In this document: positions 33,944-41,157 of the stretch, in pieces | Numbering within the stretch: position 1 is the stretch's first letter | Layout: the number at the start of each line of letters is the position of its first letter | Assembly (NCBI GenBank): GCA_900543715.1 | Contig: UQSX01000001.1 | Coordinates: 62,001 to 126,000 of the forward strand | Reading direction: 5' to 3' | Source of the DNA: an uncultured Blautia sp. | GTDB taxonomy: Bacteria; Bacillota; Clostridia; Lachnospirales; Lachnospiraceae | DNA: 64,000 nt | Program-made: the position numbers and the translations under genes | Notes under the pieces: model-generated | Told to the model about the DNA's origin: nothing | What the model saw: only the letters and a program-made list of their open reading frames with translations | Database searches by the model: none

Positions 33944-35236
33944 ATGGAACAGTATATTATCAAAGGCGGAAATCCTTTAGTGGGAGAAGTAGAGATAGGC
34001 GGCGCAAAGAATGCAGCTCTGGCTATCCTGGCAGCAGCCATCATGACAGATGAATCTGTACACATTGAGAATCTGCCGGATGTGAGGGACATCAATGTCC
34101 TGCTGGAGGCCATCAGGGAGATTGGTGCCACTGTGGACCGCATCAGCCCCACAGAAGTAAGGATCCTTGGATCTACAATTGGAAATATTACTGTTGAGTA
34201 TGAATATATAAAGAAAATCAGGGCTTCCTATTATCTGCTGGGAGCTCTTCTTGGAAAATATAAAAATGCGGAGGTTCCTCTTCCGGGAGGATGCAATATC
34301 GGCAGCCGCCCCATCGACCAGCATCTGAAGGGATTTCGCGCGCTGGGTGCTTCTGTGGATATTATTCACGGAGCTGTGGTGGCAAAGGCAGAAGAACTGA
34401 AGGGAAAACATATCTTTCTGGATATGGTTTCTGTGGGAGCCACTATCAATATTATGATGGCTGCAGCTATGGCAGACGGCTACACTACTATTGAAAACGC
34501 TGCAAAAGAGCCTCATGTAGTAGATGTAGCTAATTTCCTGAACAGTATGGGAGCCAATATCAAAGGTGCAGGTACGGATGTGATTCGTATCAGAGGCGTG
34601 GAAAAGCTTCATGGAACCAGCTATTCCATCATTCCGGATCAGATCGAGGCGGGAACTTTTATGTGTGCCGCCGCTGCCACGATGGGAGATATTATGGTGA
34701 AAAATGTCATTCCCAAGCATTTGGAAGCAACTACGGCAAAACTGGAAGAAATCGGATGTCAGGTAGAAGAGTTTGACGATGCTGTGCGTGTAGTAGCGAA
34801 CAAACGCCTGAAACGGACCAATGTGAAAACCATGCCATATCCTGGATACCCTACGGATATGCAGCCTCAGTTTGCAGTGGCCTTAACCCTGGCAGAAGGG
34901 ACAAGCATTATTACAGAGAGTATTTTTGAGAATCGCTTTAAATATGTGGATGAGCTTGCCAGAATGGGAGCAGATATCAAAGTGGAAGGAAATACAGCTA
35001 TTGTCAACGGTGTTCAGAAACTGACAGGAGCCCAGGTCAGCGCTCCAGACCTTCGGGCAGGAGCGGCTTTAGTGATCGCAGGTCTGGCAGCAGAAGGGAT
35101 CACCATTGTCGATGACATTGTCTATATCCAGAGAGGATATGAGCGCTTTGAGGAAAAACTGAGAAGCCTGGGAGCAGAGATAGAAAAAGTTTCCAGCGAG
35201 AAAGAGATCAAAAAGTTCCAGCTTCGTGTTGGGTGA
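33944..35236 (+). CDS. murA: UDP-N-acetylglucosamine 1-carboxyvinyltransferase
   Basis: First committed enzyme of peptidoglycan synthesis: transfers enolpyruvate from PEP to UDP-GlcNAc in the cytosol. The 430-residue protein shows the inside-out alpha/beta barrel signatures: K22 in GGAKNAAL, catalytic Cys117 in GGCNIGSRPIDQH (the fosfomycin target), and PGYPTDMQPQF. The ATG at 33944 is chosen because AGAGGTG is 5 bases upstream; a GTG two codons earlier overlaps that site. It stands alone between two leader-type control regions. Clostridia often carry two murA copies, and this cannot be assigned to murA1 or murA2 from the window. Confidence 0.95.
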   Translation: MEQYIIKGGNPLVGEVEIGGAKNAALAILAAAIMTDESVHIENLPDVRDINVLLEAIREIGATVDRISPTEVRILGSTIGNITVEYEYIKKIRASYYLLGALLGKYKNAEVPLPGGCNIGSRPIDQHLKGFRALGASVDIIHGAVVAKAEELKGKHIFLDMVSVGATINIMMAAAMADGYTTIENAAKEPHVVDVANFLNSMGANIKGAGTDVIRIRGVEKLHGTSYSIIPDQIEAGTFMCAAAATMGDIMVKNVIPKHLEATTAKLEEIGCQVEEFDDAVRVVANKRLKRTNVKTMPYPGYPTDMQPQFAVALTLAEGTSIITESIFENRFKYVDELARMGADIKVEGNTAIVNGVQKLTGAQVSAPDLRAGAALVIAGLAAEGITIVDDIVYIQRGYERFEEKLRSLGAEIEKVSSEKEIKKFQLRVG

Positions 35237-35307
35237 AAAATAGTACTTGACGCAGAGAGAAAAAAGCGTTAATGTATTAATCGAAAATCGAATATAGGAT
35301 ATTTTTT

Positions 35308-35407
35308 CTCTTATTCAGAGTGATGGAGTTACATAGGAACTGTGAAGTCACGGCAACCCCGCTATGCGGAAGGTGCCAACCTGAGCGAATAAATCGAACA
35401 ATAAGAG
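35308..35407 (+). promoter_or_regulatory. SAM-I (S-box) riboswitch
   Basis: The closing helix is CTCTTATT (35308-35315) with AATAAGAG (35400-35407). Inside are the S-box landmarks GATGGAG, a TGTGAAGTCACGGCAACC segment (the kink-turn/GGCAACC block), a short CCGCTATGCGG hairpin, and AAGGTGCCAACCTGAG. It sits directly upstream of metK, a standard S-box target, and is followed by a terminator, so high S-adenosylmethionine should shut off metK. A TTGACG box at 35247-35252 may be its -35 element. Confidence 0.85.
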
Positions 35408-35428
35408 GATTCATATTGTATCATATGT

Positions 35429-35451
35429 GGGTCCGCTTATGCGGGCCCTTT
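35429..35451 (+). terminator. Riboswitch-controlled terminator before metK
   Basis: GGGTCCGC (35429-35436) and GCGGGCCC (35441-35448) form an 8-bp hairpin with one G-T pair and a 4-base loop, followed by TTT. It lies between the SAM riboswitch and metK and is the likely expression platform. Confidence 0.75.
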
Positions 35452-35511
35452 CCTATGGCAGAAAACATCAGTATCCCTGAATGGGTGAAAGACAAATGAA
35501 AGGAGAACAAC

Positions 35512-36705
35512 ATGGAAAAAAGATTATTTACATCTGAATCTGTTACAGAAGGCCATCCGGATAAAATGTGCGACGCCATTTCCGACGCTATCCTGGATGC
35601 GCTTATGGAAAAAGACCCTATGAGCCGTGTAGCCTGTGAGACTGCAACTACAACTGGAATGGTTATGGTCATGGGAGAGATTACCACCAAGGCTTATGTG
35701 GACATCCCCAAGATCGTCCGTGAGACAGTAAGAGAGATCGGATATACAAGAGCAAAGTATGGTTTTGACGCAGATACCTGCGGTGTGATCACTACCATTG
35801 ACGAACAGTCTGCAGATATTGCCATGGGCGTGGACAAAGCCCTGGAAGCCAAGGAACACAAGATGTCTGACGAAGAGCTGGAGGCTATCGGCGCAGGAGA
35901 CCAGGGTATGATGTTCGGCTTTGCCACAGACGAGACCGAAGAGTATATGCCTTATCCCATCGCTCTGGCTCATAAGCTGGCCAGACAGCTGACCAAGGTC
36001 CGCAAAGACGGAACTCTCACATATTTAAGACCTGACGGAAAAACCCAGGTAACTGTGGAATATGATGAAAACGACAGACCAGTGCGTCTGGACGCCGTGG
36101 TCCTTTCCACGCAGCATGATCCTGAAGTGACACAGGAACAGATTCACGAGGATATTAAGAAATATGTATTTGACCCGATTCTTCCTCAGGAGATGGTAGA
36201 CAAAGATACAAAATTCTTTATCAATCCTACCGGCCGTTTTGTGATCGGCGGACCTCACGGAGACAGCGGTCTCACAGGACGTAAGATCATCGTAGATACC
36301 TACGGCGGTTATGCGCGTCACGGCGGCGGTGCTTTTTCCGGAAAGGACTGCACAAAGGTAGACCGTTCTGCAGCCTATGCCGCACGTTACGTTGCAAAGA
36401 ACCTGGTAGCAGCAGGCCTGGCAAAGAAATGTGAGATTCAGCTTTCCTACGCTATCGGTGTTGCTCATCCCACTTCTATCATGGTGGATACCTTCGGTAC
36501 AGGAAAACTTTCTGACAGCCGCCTGGTAGAGATCATCCGTGAGAATTTTGACCTTAGACCTGCAGGCATTATCCGGATGCTGGATCTGCGCCGTCCGATC
36601 TACAAACAGACGGCCGCGTATGGACATTTTGGAAGAAATGATCTGGATCTGCCCTGGGAAAAACTGGACAGAGTGGATACTCTGAAGAAATATCTGGAAC
36701 AGTAA
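35512..36705 (+). CDS. metK: S-adenosylmethionine synthetase
   Basis: Makes S-adenosylmethionine from methionine and ATP in the cytosol. The 397-residue protein has [21 protein letters not shown] (9-29), the [15 protein letters not shown] motif, [26 protein letters not shown] and the metal/phosphate loop GGGAFSGKD, all hallmark segments. Length and start (AGGAG seven bases before the ATG) are normal. Regulated by the upstream SAM riboswitch and terminator. Transcription ends at the strong hairpin at 36722-36782. Confidence 0.97.
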   Translation: MEKRLFTSESVTEGHPDKMCDAISDAILDALMEKDPMSRVACETATTTGMVMVMGEITTKAYVDIPKIVRETVREIGYTRAKYGFDADTCGVITTIDEQSADIAMGVDKALEAKEHKMSDEELEAIGAGDQGMMFGFATDETEEYMPYPIALAHKLARQLTKVRKDGTLTYLRPDGKTQVTVEYDENDRPVRLDAVVLSTQHDPEVTQEQIHEDIKKYVFDPILPQEMVDKDTKFFINPTGRFVIGGPHGDSGLTGRKIIVDTYGGYARHGGGAFSGKDCTKVDRSAAYAARYVAKNLVAAGLAKKCEIQLSYAIGVAHPTSIMVDTFGTGKLSDSRLVEIIRENFDLRPAGIIRMLDLRRPIYKQTAAYGHFGRNDLDLPWEKLDRVDTLKKYLEQ

Positions 36706-36721
36706 GAAACGCTGAAAAAAT

Positions 36722-36782
36722 AAAAAGGTGGAACCGGCCCATGAAACATTCTTGAGTTTGATGCGGCAGTTCCACTTTTTTT
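36722..36782. terminator. Terminator between metK and the convergent XRE gene
   Basis: AAAAAGGTGGAAC (36722-36734) pairs with GTTCCACTTTTT (36769-36780), 34-base loop, with T-runs on the plus side and A-runs (T on the minus strand) on the other, so it can serve both converging genes. Confidence 0.85.
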
Positions 36783-36798
36783 GTCATATTTTCTATTG

Positions 36799-37038
36799 CT
36801 AGATACCTCTGAAATCAAACAGATCTTTTACTGGTATGCCAAGAACTTCAGCAATATCCAGAAGACTGTCCAGAGATATGGAAGTTTTGATATTAGGTGC
36901 TTCAATATTGCTGATATGGGTTCTGCTCAGTCCTACCAGAGAAGCCAGCTGCCCCTGGGTCAGCCCTTTTAATTTTCGGTAATAAGATATAGTCAGCCCC
37001 AGTTCCCGAAGCTGCTTCAATCGTTTATCTTCTGTCAT
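36799..37038 (-). CDS. XRE-family HTH transcriptional regulator
   Basis: A 79-residue protein that is essentially one Cro/C1-type helix-turn-helix: LTISYYRKLKGLTQGQLASLVGLSRTHISNIE, followed by a dimer-like SLDSLLDIAEVLGIPVKDLF. The ATG at 37038 is chosen because AGGAG is seven bases upstream; the frame can be extended 32 codons without a ribosome site or sensible sequence. A possible TATAGT -10 box precedes it. The gene lies 117 bases downstream of an AAA ATPase gene in the same direction. Its target is unknown. It could be a lone household regulator or a trace of a mobile element. Confidence 0.85.
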   Translation of the reverse strand: MTEDKRLKQLRELGLTISYYRKLKGLTQGQLASLVGLSRTHISNIEAPNIKTSISLDSLLDIAEVLGIPVKDLFDFRGI

Positions 37039-37155
37039 TGCCAATCTCCTTTTTGCTACACTATAACATTGGAAATATTTGGCAAAAACAAATTGTAAAT
37101 TTGCAAATGCAAACTCACATAAAACATAAGCCAATGTACAGTTGTGAAATGTAAA

Positions 37156-38520
37156 TTATAAGTTACTCATGATGCGGCACATTTCCTCTAAACTGAATAC
37201 ACGGACATGGTTTCCAAAGATAGCTTCAAATCCGGAGACAAAATCAGAGGTGGAAAAAAGATAATACCATTTTTCTCTGTCTGGAAAAAGCCCTGCGTGT
37301 TTCTGAAGACCGGATAAAGAATCTGCATCCAGCCATTCATCGGTGAGGAAGCAGGCCCCAAGCAGGATCTGGTCTTGCCCGGAAGCAGCAATGGAAATAT
37401 ATTCTGTCCGCTTTTTTGTGGGATGCTGTCCCCACCACATTCCGATCTGCTCCATGGGAAAGGGGGTGCTTCCGCGCTTTTCTTCCAGTCGGAGAAAGTC
37501 ACGGCAGATATCTTCAAAAGCAGCTTTCAGATAATCAGAAAGCCCGGGCAGTACAGACTCTCTGAAGACCTGTCCGCCTTTTCCGGATTCAATTTCCGAT
37601 TGGAAAGGATAGACATAAGTATACCAGAAACGGAAGGCACCGTCCCATATTTTATACAGTGCCCGCCGGCTGGAGGAGTCCTCTGTGACGGGAACGATTT
37701 TTTTTGTGATACCATGATTTTCCAGAGAGCCCAGCAGACTGCTGGCAGCGCTGGGAGTGAGCCCTGTTTTATCACAGATTTCCTGAAGATGACGGAAAGA
37801 GGAGCCTATGGCGCCCAGGATCCCGCCTATAAAGGGAGAGCTTCCGTAATACTTCTGCAGCCGCTGAGCTGTCAGCCGGTATAAAGGGCCTTTTTCCTGG
37901 AAAAACAGGCTTTCCAGACTTTCACAGACAGATATCTGCGGCGGAAAATATTTCAGCAGGCCTGGATTTCCTCCTGTCACTCCGTAAAGGAGGATCTGAT
38001 CTGAGTAAGAAAGTCTGGGATACAGCCGGCATGTTTCAAAAAAGTTAAAGTTTCTGAGACAAAAGGAATGGCTTTCTTTTGAGGCCTCTTTGTCCCAGAG
38101 AGAAGATGATTTACATAAAATCACAAAAAGCCTGCAGGAAGGATTTTCTTTTTCCAGAGCAGAAAGCTGGGTATAAAGCCGCCGGTTTTTAGAGGAAAGA
38201 TACTGAAAATCATCCAGAACTAAAACCAGGGGCTCTGATCTGGAAGCTTTTTTTAACGCTTTTATAAGATCAGAAGTTTTGCTGACGTTCTCCAGGCTGC
38301 TGCCTAAACTGCGGATACACAGATCCCTGAGAAGACGGAAATTTTCCTGCCAGGGGACACAGGAAGCCTTATAGTATAGTGCTCTTTTCCCCTTCAGAAA
38401 TTCTCCAAGAAGGGTGGTTTTTCCCTGTCCCGGATAGGAGTAAAGGGATAGGCAGCAAGAATCTTGTGTTTGATACAGATGGTTGAATTCTGTAAGTAAC
38501 TGGTCTTTATCAATAAACAT
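37156..38520 (-). CDS. ATP-binding protein, AAA domain plus DUF234-like C-terminus
   Basis: A 454-residue protein of the archaeal-type ATPase family common in gut Firmicutes. It has Walker A PGQGKTTLL (30-38), Walker B LVLVLDDFQYL (about 97-107), and then a winged-helix-like region (HLQEICDKTGLTPSAASSLLGSLENHG). The C-terminus includes YKIWDGAFRFWYTYVYPF and a WWGQHPTKKRTEYISIAASGQDQILLGACFLTD stretch, resembling the nuclease-like DUF234 fold. No cellular role is established for the family; NTP-dependent switches or defence have been suggested. Single gene with ribosome site AGAGGAC; divergent from the histidine kinase gene. Confidence 0.82.
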   Translation of the reverse strand: MFIDKDQLLTEFNHLYQTQDSCCLSLYSYPGQGKTTLLGEFLKGKRALYYKASCVPWQENFRLLRDLCIRSLGSSLENVSKTSDLIKALKKASRSEPLVLVLDDFQYLSSKNRRLYTQLSALEKENPSCRLFVILCKSSSLWDKEASKESHSFCLRNFNFFETCRLYPRLSYSDQILLYGVTGGNPGLLKYFPPQISVCESLESLFFQEKGPLYRLTAQRLQKYYGSSPFIGGILGAIGSSFRHLQEICDKTGLTPSAASSLLGSLENHGITKKIVPVTEDSSSRRALYKIWDGAFRFWYTYVYPFQSEIESGKGGQVFRESVLPGLSDYLKAAFEDICRDFLRLEEKRGSTPFPMEQIGMWWGQHPTKKRTEYISIAASGQDQILLGACFLTDEWLDADSLSGLQKHAGLFPDREKWYYLFSTSDFVSGFEAIFGNHVRVFSLEEMCRIMSNL

Positions 38521-38604
38521 GATTTGTCCTCTTATGTAGTAAATGATATTGATTTTTCAGCCCTTTAGGACTCTAAAAATCCTGATGCCATTATTTTAGA
38601 AGGG

Positions 38605-38641
38605 AATTCCCGGAAAGTCAAAACATTTTCCGGGAATTTTT
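38605..38641 (+). terminator. Terminator-like hairpin between divergent genes
   Basis: AATTCCCGGAAA (38605-38616) and TTTCCGGGAATT (38627-38638) form a perfect 12-bp stem followed by a T-run on the plus strand. Both flanking genes point away from it, so no annotated rightward transcript would end here. It may close a small unannotated RNA or attenuate a promoter within the 220-bp gap. Confidence 0.6.
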
Positions 38642-38694
38642 ATAGAAAGTTTAGATTTAGCCCCTTTTTATTTAGAGGAAAAAGAAAAAAATTA

Positions 38695-38703
38695 TGCTAT
38701 AAT
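38695..38703 (+). promoter_or_regulatory. Extended -10 promoter of the two-component system
   Basis: TGCTATAAT (38695-38703) is a perfect extended -10 box, 38 bases before the histidine kinase ATG; no convincing -35 box is present, as is usual for extended -10 promoters. Confidence 0.6.
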
Positions 38704-38741
38704 GTACAAAGGAAAAATAAGCGAAAGAGGCAGGATGATAC

Positions 38742-40241
38742 ATGAAACTGAAAACAAGGATTATCATTTCTTTTTTTATCATTGTACTGGAGCCTCTGCT
38801 TTTTACGGTACTGGCCTTTTGCTTTTTCAGTCATTATCAGTTCAGAGCGATTGAGAAACAGTATGGGATAGAGAATCCCACTTATGAAACATTGACGAAT
38901 ACGGCAGAGGTAGTGACCCACCTTACAAACGAGACGGCGGAGGCCATAGAGGAGACTGCAGATACAGATCCGGAGCAGTTTACAGATGTTCAGTATCTGA
39001 ATTCCCTTAACAAGGAGCTGCAGGAGAGCAATTCTTATCTGGTAGTACGGGAAGACGGACGAGTGACCTACTGGGGATGTGAAAGCTATCCGAGCGCGCT
39101 GATAGAAAAGCTGGACAGCATCTATCAAAGCGATAATGCCGGAACCAGTGACAGAATCTATCTGGGAGATCAGGTCCAGTCATTGGTGAAGCAGATCAAT
39201 TTTTCTACCGGTAATGTAAAAGAAGGAAATATCTATATTGTATCCAACGCGCTGGAAATGCTTCCTCAGATGCAGGATCTGGGCGAGACCATGATCATTA
39301 CGGTGATCCTGATCCTGGCTATTACGGCCCTGTGGCTTACCTGGTGGATCTACCGGGGAGTGATCTCTCCCCTTGACAAGCTGCGCATGGCAACGCAGAA
39401 GATCAAGGAGGGCGACCTGAACTTTTCTGTGTCTACAGAAGGTGTCAGTGAGATCGCAGATCTGTGTCAGGATTTCGAGGACATGCGCCAGAGACTGAAA
39501 GAAAATGCAGAGGAAAAAGTGACATTTGACAAGGAGAGCAAGGAACTGATCAGTAACATATCCCACGATCTGAAAACGCCGATCACTGCGATTAAGGGCT
39601 ATGTAGAAGGGATCATGGATGGAGTGGCCAATACTCCGGAAAAGCAGGAAAAATATATTAAGACGATTTATACCAAGGCCAACGATATGGACCGGCTGAT
39701 CAACGAACTGACCTTTTATTCTAAAATGGATACCAACCGGATCCCCTATACCTTTAATAAAATTTCAGTGACAGATTTCTTTGACGATTGTGCAGAGGAA
39801 TTAAGCGTGGAACTGGAAGCCAAAGGTGTGGATTTTTCCTATTCCAATTATGTAGAGCCGGAGATCATGGTAATTGCAGACGCAGAACAGATCAAGAGAG
39901 TAGTCAATAATATTGTCAGCAATTCTCTGAAATATATGGCTCCCGGAAGACAGAAGCGCATAAATCTCAGAGTGAGGGATGTAGGTGACTTTATCCAGGT
40001 GGAGCTGGAAGATAACGGCAAGGGGATCGCAGCCAGGGACCTGCCGAATATATTCGACAGGTTTTACCGTACCGATGCCTCCAGGAATTCTTCCCAGGGA
40101 GGAAGCGGTATAGGACTTTCCATTGTGAAGAAGATCATGGAGGATCACGGCGGAAAGGTGTGGGCCACAAGCAAAGAAAATATTGGGACAGTCATGTACT
40201 TTGTCCTTAGAAAATATCAGGAGGTACCTGTAAATGAGTAA
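38742..40241 (+). CDS. Sensor histidine kinase
   Basis: A 499-residue membrane sensor kinase. A first membrane segment (about 6-30) and a second (about 183-204) enclose an extracytoplasmic domain of about 150 residues with no recognised ligand fold. A HAMP linker (about 205-257) follows, then the HisKA domain with phospho-accepting His275 in SNISHDLKTPIT, and an HATPase domain with NNIVSNSLKYM, DNGKGI and GGSGIGLSIVKKIMEDHGG. It overlaps the response-regulator gene by 8 bases and precedes it, the reverse of the more common order. Stimulus unknown. Confidence 0.93.
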   Translation: MKLKTRIIISFFIIVLEPLLFTVLAFCFFSHYQFRAIEKQYGIENPTYETLTNTAEVVTHLTNETAEAIEETADTDPEQFTDVQYLNSLNKELQESNSYLVVREDGRVTYWGCESYPSALIEKLDSIYQSDNAGTSDRIYLGDQVQSLVKQINFSTGNVKEGNIYIVSNALEMLPQMQDLGETMIITVILILAITALWLTWWIYRGVISPLDKLRMATQKIKEGDLNFSVSTEGVSEIADLCQDFEDMRQRLKENAEEKVTFDKESKELISNISHDLKTPITAIKGYVEGIMDGVANTPEKQEKYIKTIYTKANDMDRLINELTFYSKMDTNRIPYTFNKISVTDFFDDCAEELSVELEAKGVDFSYSNYVEPEIMVIADAEQIKRVVNNIVSNSLKYMAPGRQKRINLRVRDVGDFIQVELEDNGKGIAARDLPNIFDRFYRTDASRNSSQGGSGIGLSIVKKIMEDHGGKVWATSKENIGTVMYFVLRKYQEVPVNE

Positions 40242-40923
40242 GATTTTAATTATTGAGGACGAAGAGGCCATTGCAGATCTGGAGAAGGATTATCTGGAAC
40301 TCAGCGGCTTTGAAGTTGAGATCGAGCATCGCGGAGATGTGGGTCTTAAGAGAGCTTTGGGGGAAGATTTTGATCTGTTTATCCTGGATCTGATGCTTCC
40401 TGAGGTAGATGGCTTTGAAATCTGCCGGGAAATCCGCAACCAGAAGAATACACCGATCATCATGGTGTCTGCCAAGAAGGACGATATCGATAAGATCCGG
40501 GGCCTGGGCCTGGGAGCAGATGATTACATGACCAAGCCTTTCAGTCCCAGCGAGCTGGTAGCCAGAGTAAAGGCGCATCTGGCCAGATATGAGCGTCTTA
40601 TCGGTACCGGAGTCCAGGAAAACGATGTGATCGAGATCCGGGGCCTGAAGATCGACAAGACTGCCAGACGTGTATGGGTAAACGGGGAAGAGAAAAACTT
40701 TACCACCAAAGAATTTGACCTTCTTACTTTTCTTGCTCAGAACCCTAACAGAGTCTTCACCAAAGACGAATTATTTAAGGAGATTTGGGATATGGAGTCC
40801 ATCGGGGATATTGCTACGGTAACGGTCCATATCAAAAAAATCAGGGAAAAGATAGAGTTTAACACGGCCAAGCCTCAGTATATCGAAACGATCTGGGGCG
40901 TGGGATACCGGTTTAAAGTGTAA
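40234..40923 (+). CDS. OmpR/PhoB-family response regulator
   Basis: A 229-residue regulator with a receiver domain (phospho-acceptor D52 in LFILDLMLPEVDG, Lys in TKPFSPSEL) and a C-terminal winged helix (FTTKEFDLLTFLAQNPNRVFTKDELF ... VTVHIKKIREKIE ... IWGVGYRFKV). It is translated from an AGGAGG site within the kinase gene and overlaps that gene by 8 bases, so the two are a cognate pair. Targets are unknown; no transporter or envelope gene follows. A strong terminator closes the pair. Confidence 0.95.
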   Translation: MSKILIIEDEEAIADLEKDYLELSGFEVEIEHRGDVGLKRALGEDFDLFILDLMLPEVDGFEICREIRNQKNTPIIMVSAKKDDIDKIRGLGLGADDYMTKPFSPSELVARVKAHLARYERLIGTGVQENDVIEIRGLKIDKTARRVWVNGEEKNFTTKEFDLLTFLAQNPNRVFTKDELFKEIWDMESIGDIATVTVHIKKIREKIEFNTAKPQYIETIWGVGYRFKV

Positions 40924-40945
40924 AATAATTTTTTCGCACAGAAGG

Positions 40946-40989
40946 CGGCAGCTTTTACATTTCATGGAGATGTAAGAGCTGCCGTTTTT
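40946..40989 (+). terminator. Terminator of the two-component operon
   Basis: CGGCAGCT (40946-40953) with TACAT inside pairs with ATGTA and AGCTGCCG (40977-40984), followed by TTTTT. Confidence 0.88.
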
Positions 40990-41031
40990 CCGTTTGATCC
41001 TGGAGGGATAAAACAAACAGAAGAGAAGGCT

Positions 41032-41059
41032 TTGCCCCTTTTTCTTTTTATAGTATAAT
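41032..41059 (+). promoter_or_regulatory. Promoter of helicase operon
   Basis: TTGCCC (41032-41037), 16-base spacer, TATAAT (41054-41059). The leader contains a CCGGGACTT/AAGTCCCGG hairpin (41113-41138), ending before the AAGGAGG ribosome site at 41146-41152. Confidence 0.6.
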
Positions 41060-41157
41060 GGAAGGACATCAGGATACCGTGACGGTTATCAGGCGCTGAC
41101 CAAAATCCAGTACCGGGACTTACTGGAAAAAGTCCCGGAGTTATAAAGGAGGCTGCG

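Noticed and set aside
36799..37134. 111-residue version of the XRE regulator
   Set aside because: The added 32 residues are hydrophobic and aromatic without family similarity; AGGAG precedes the internal ATG at 37038.
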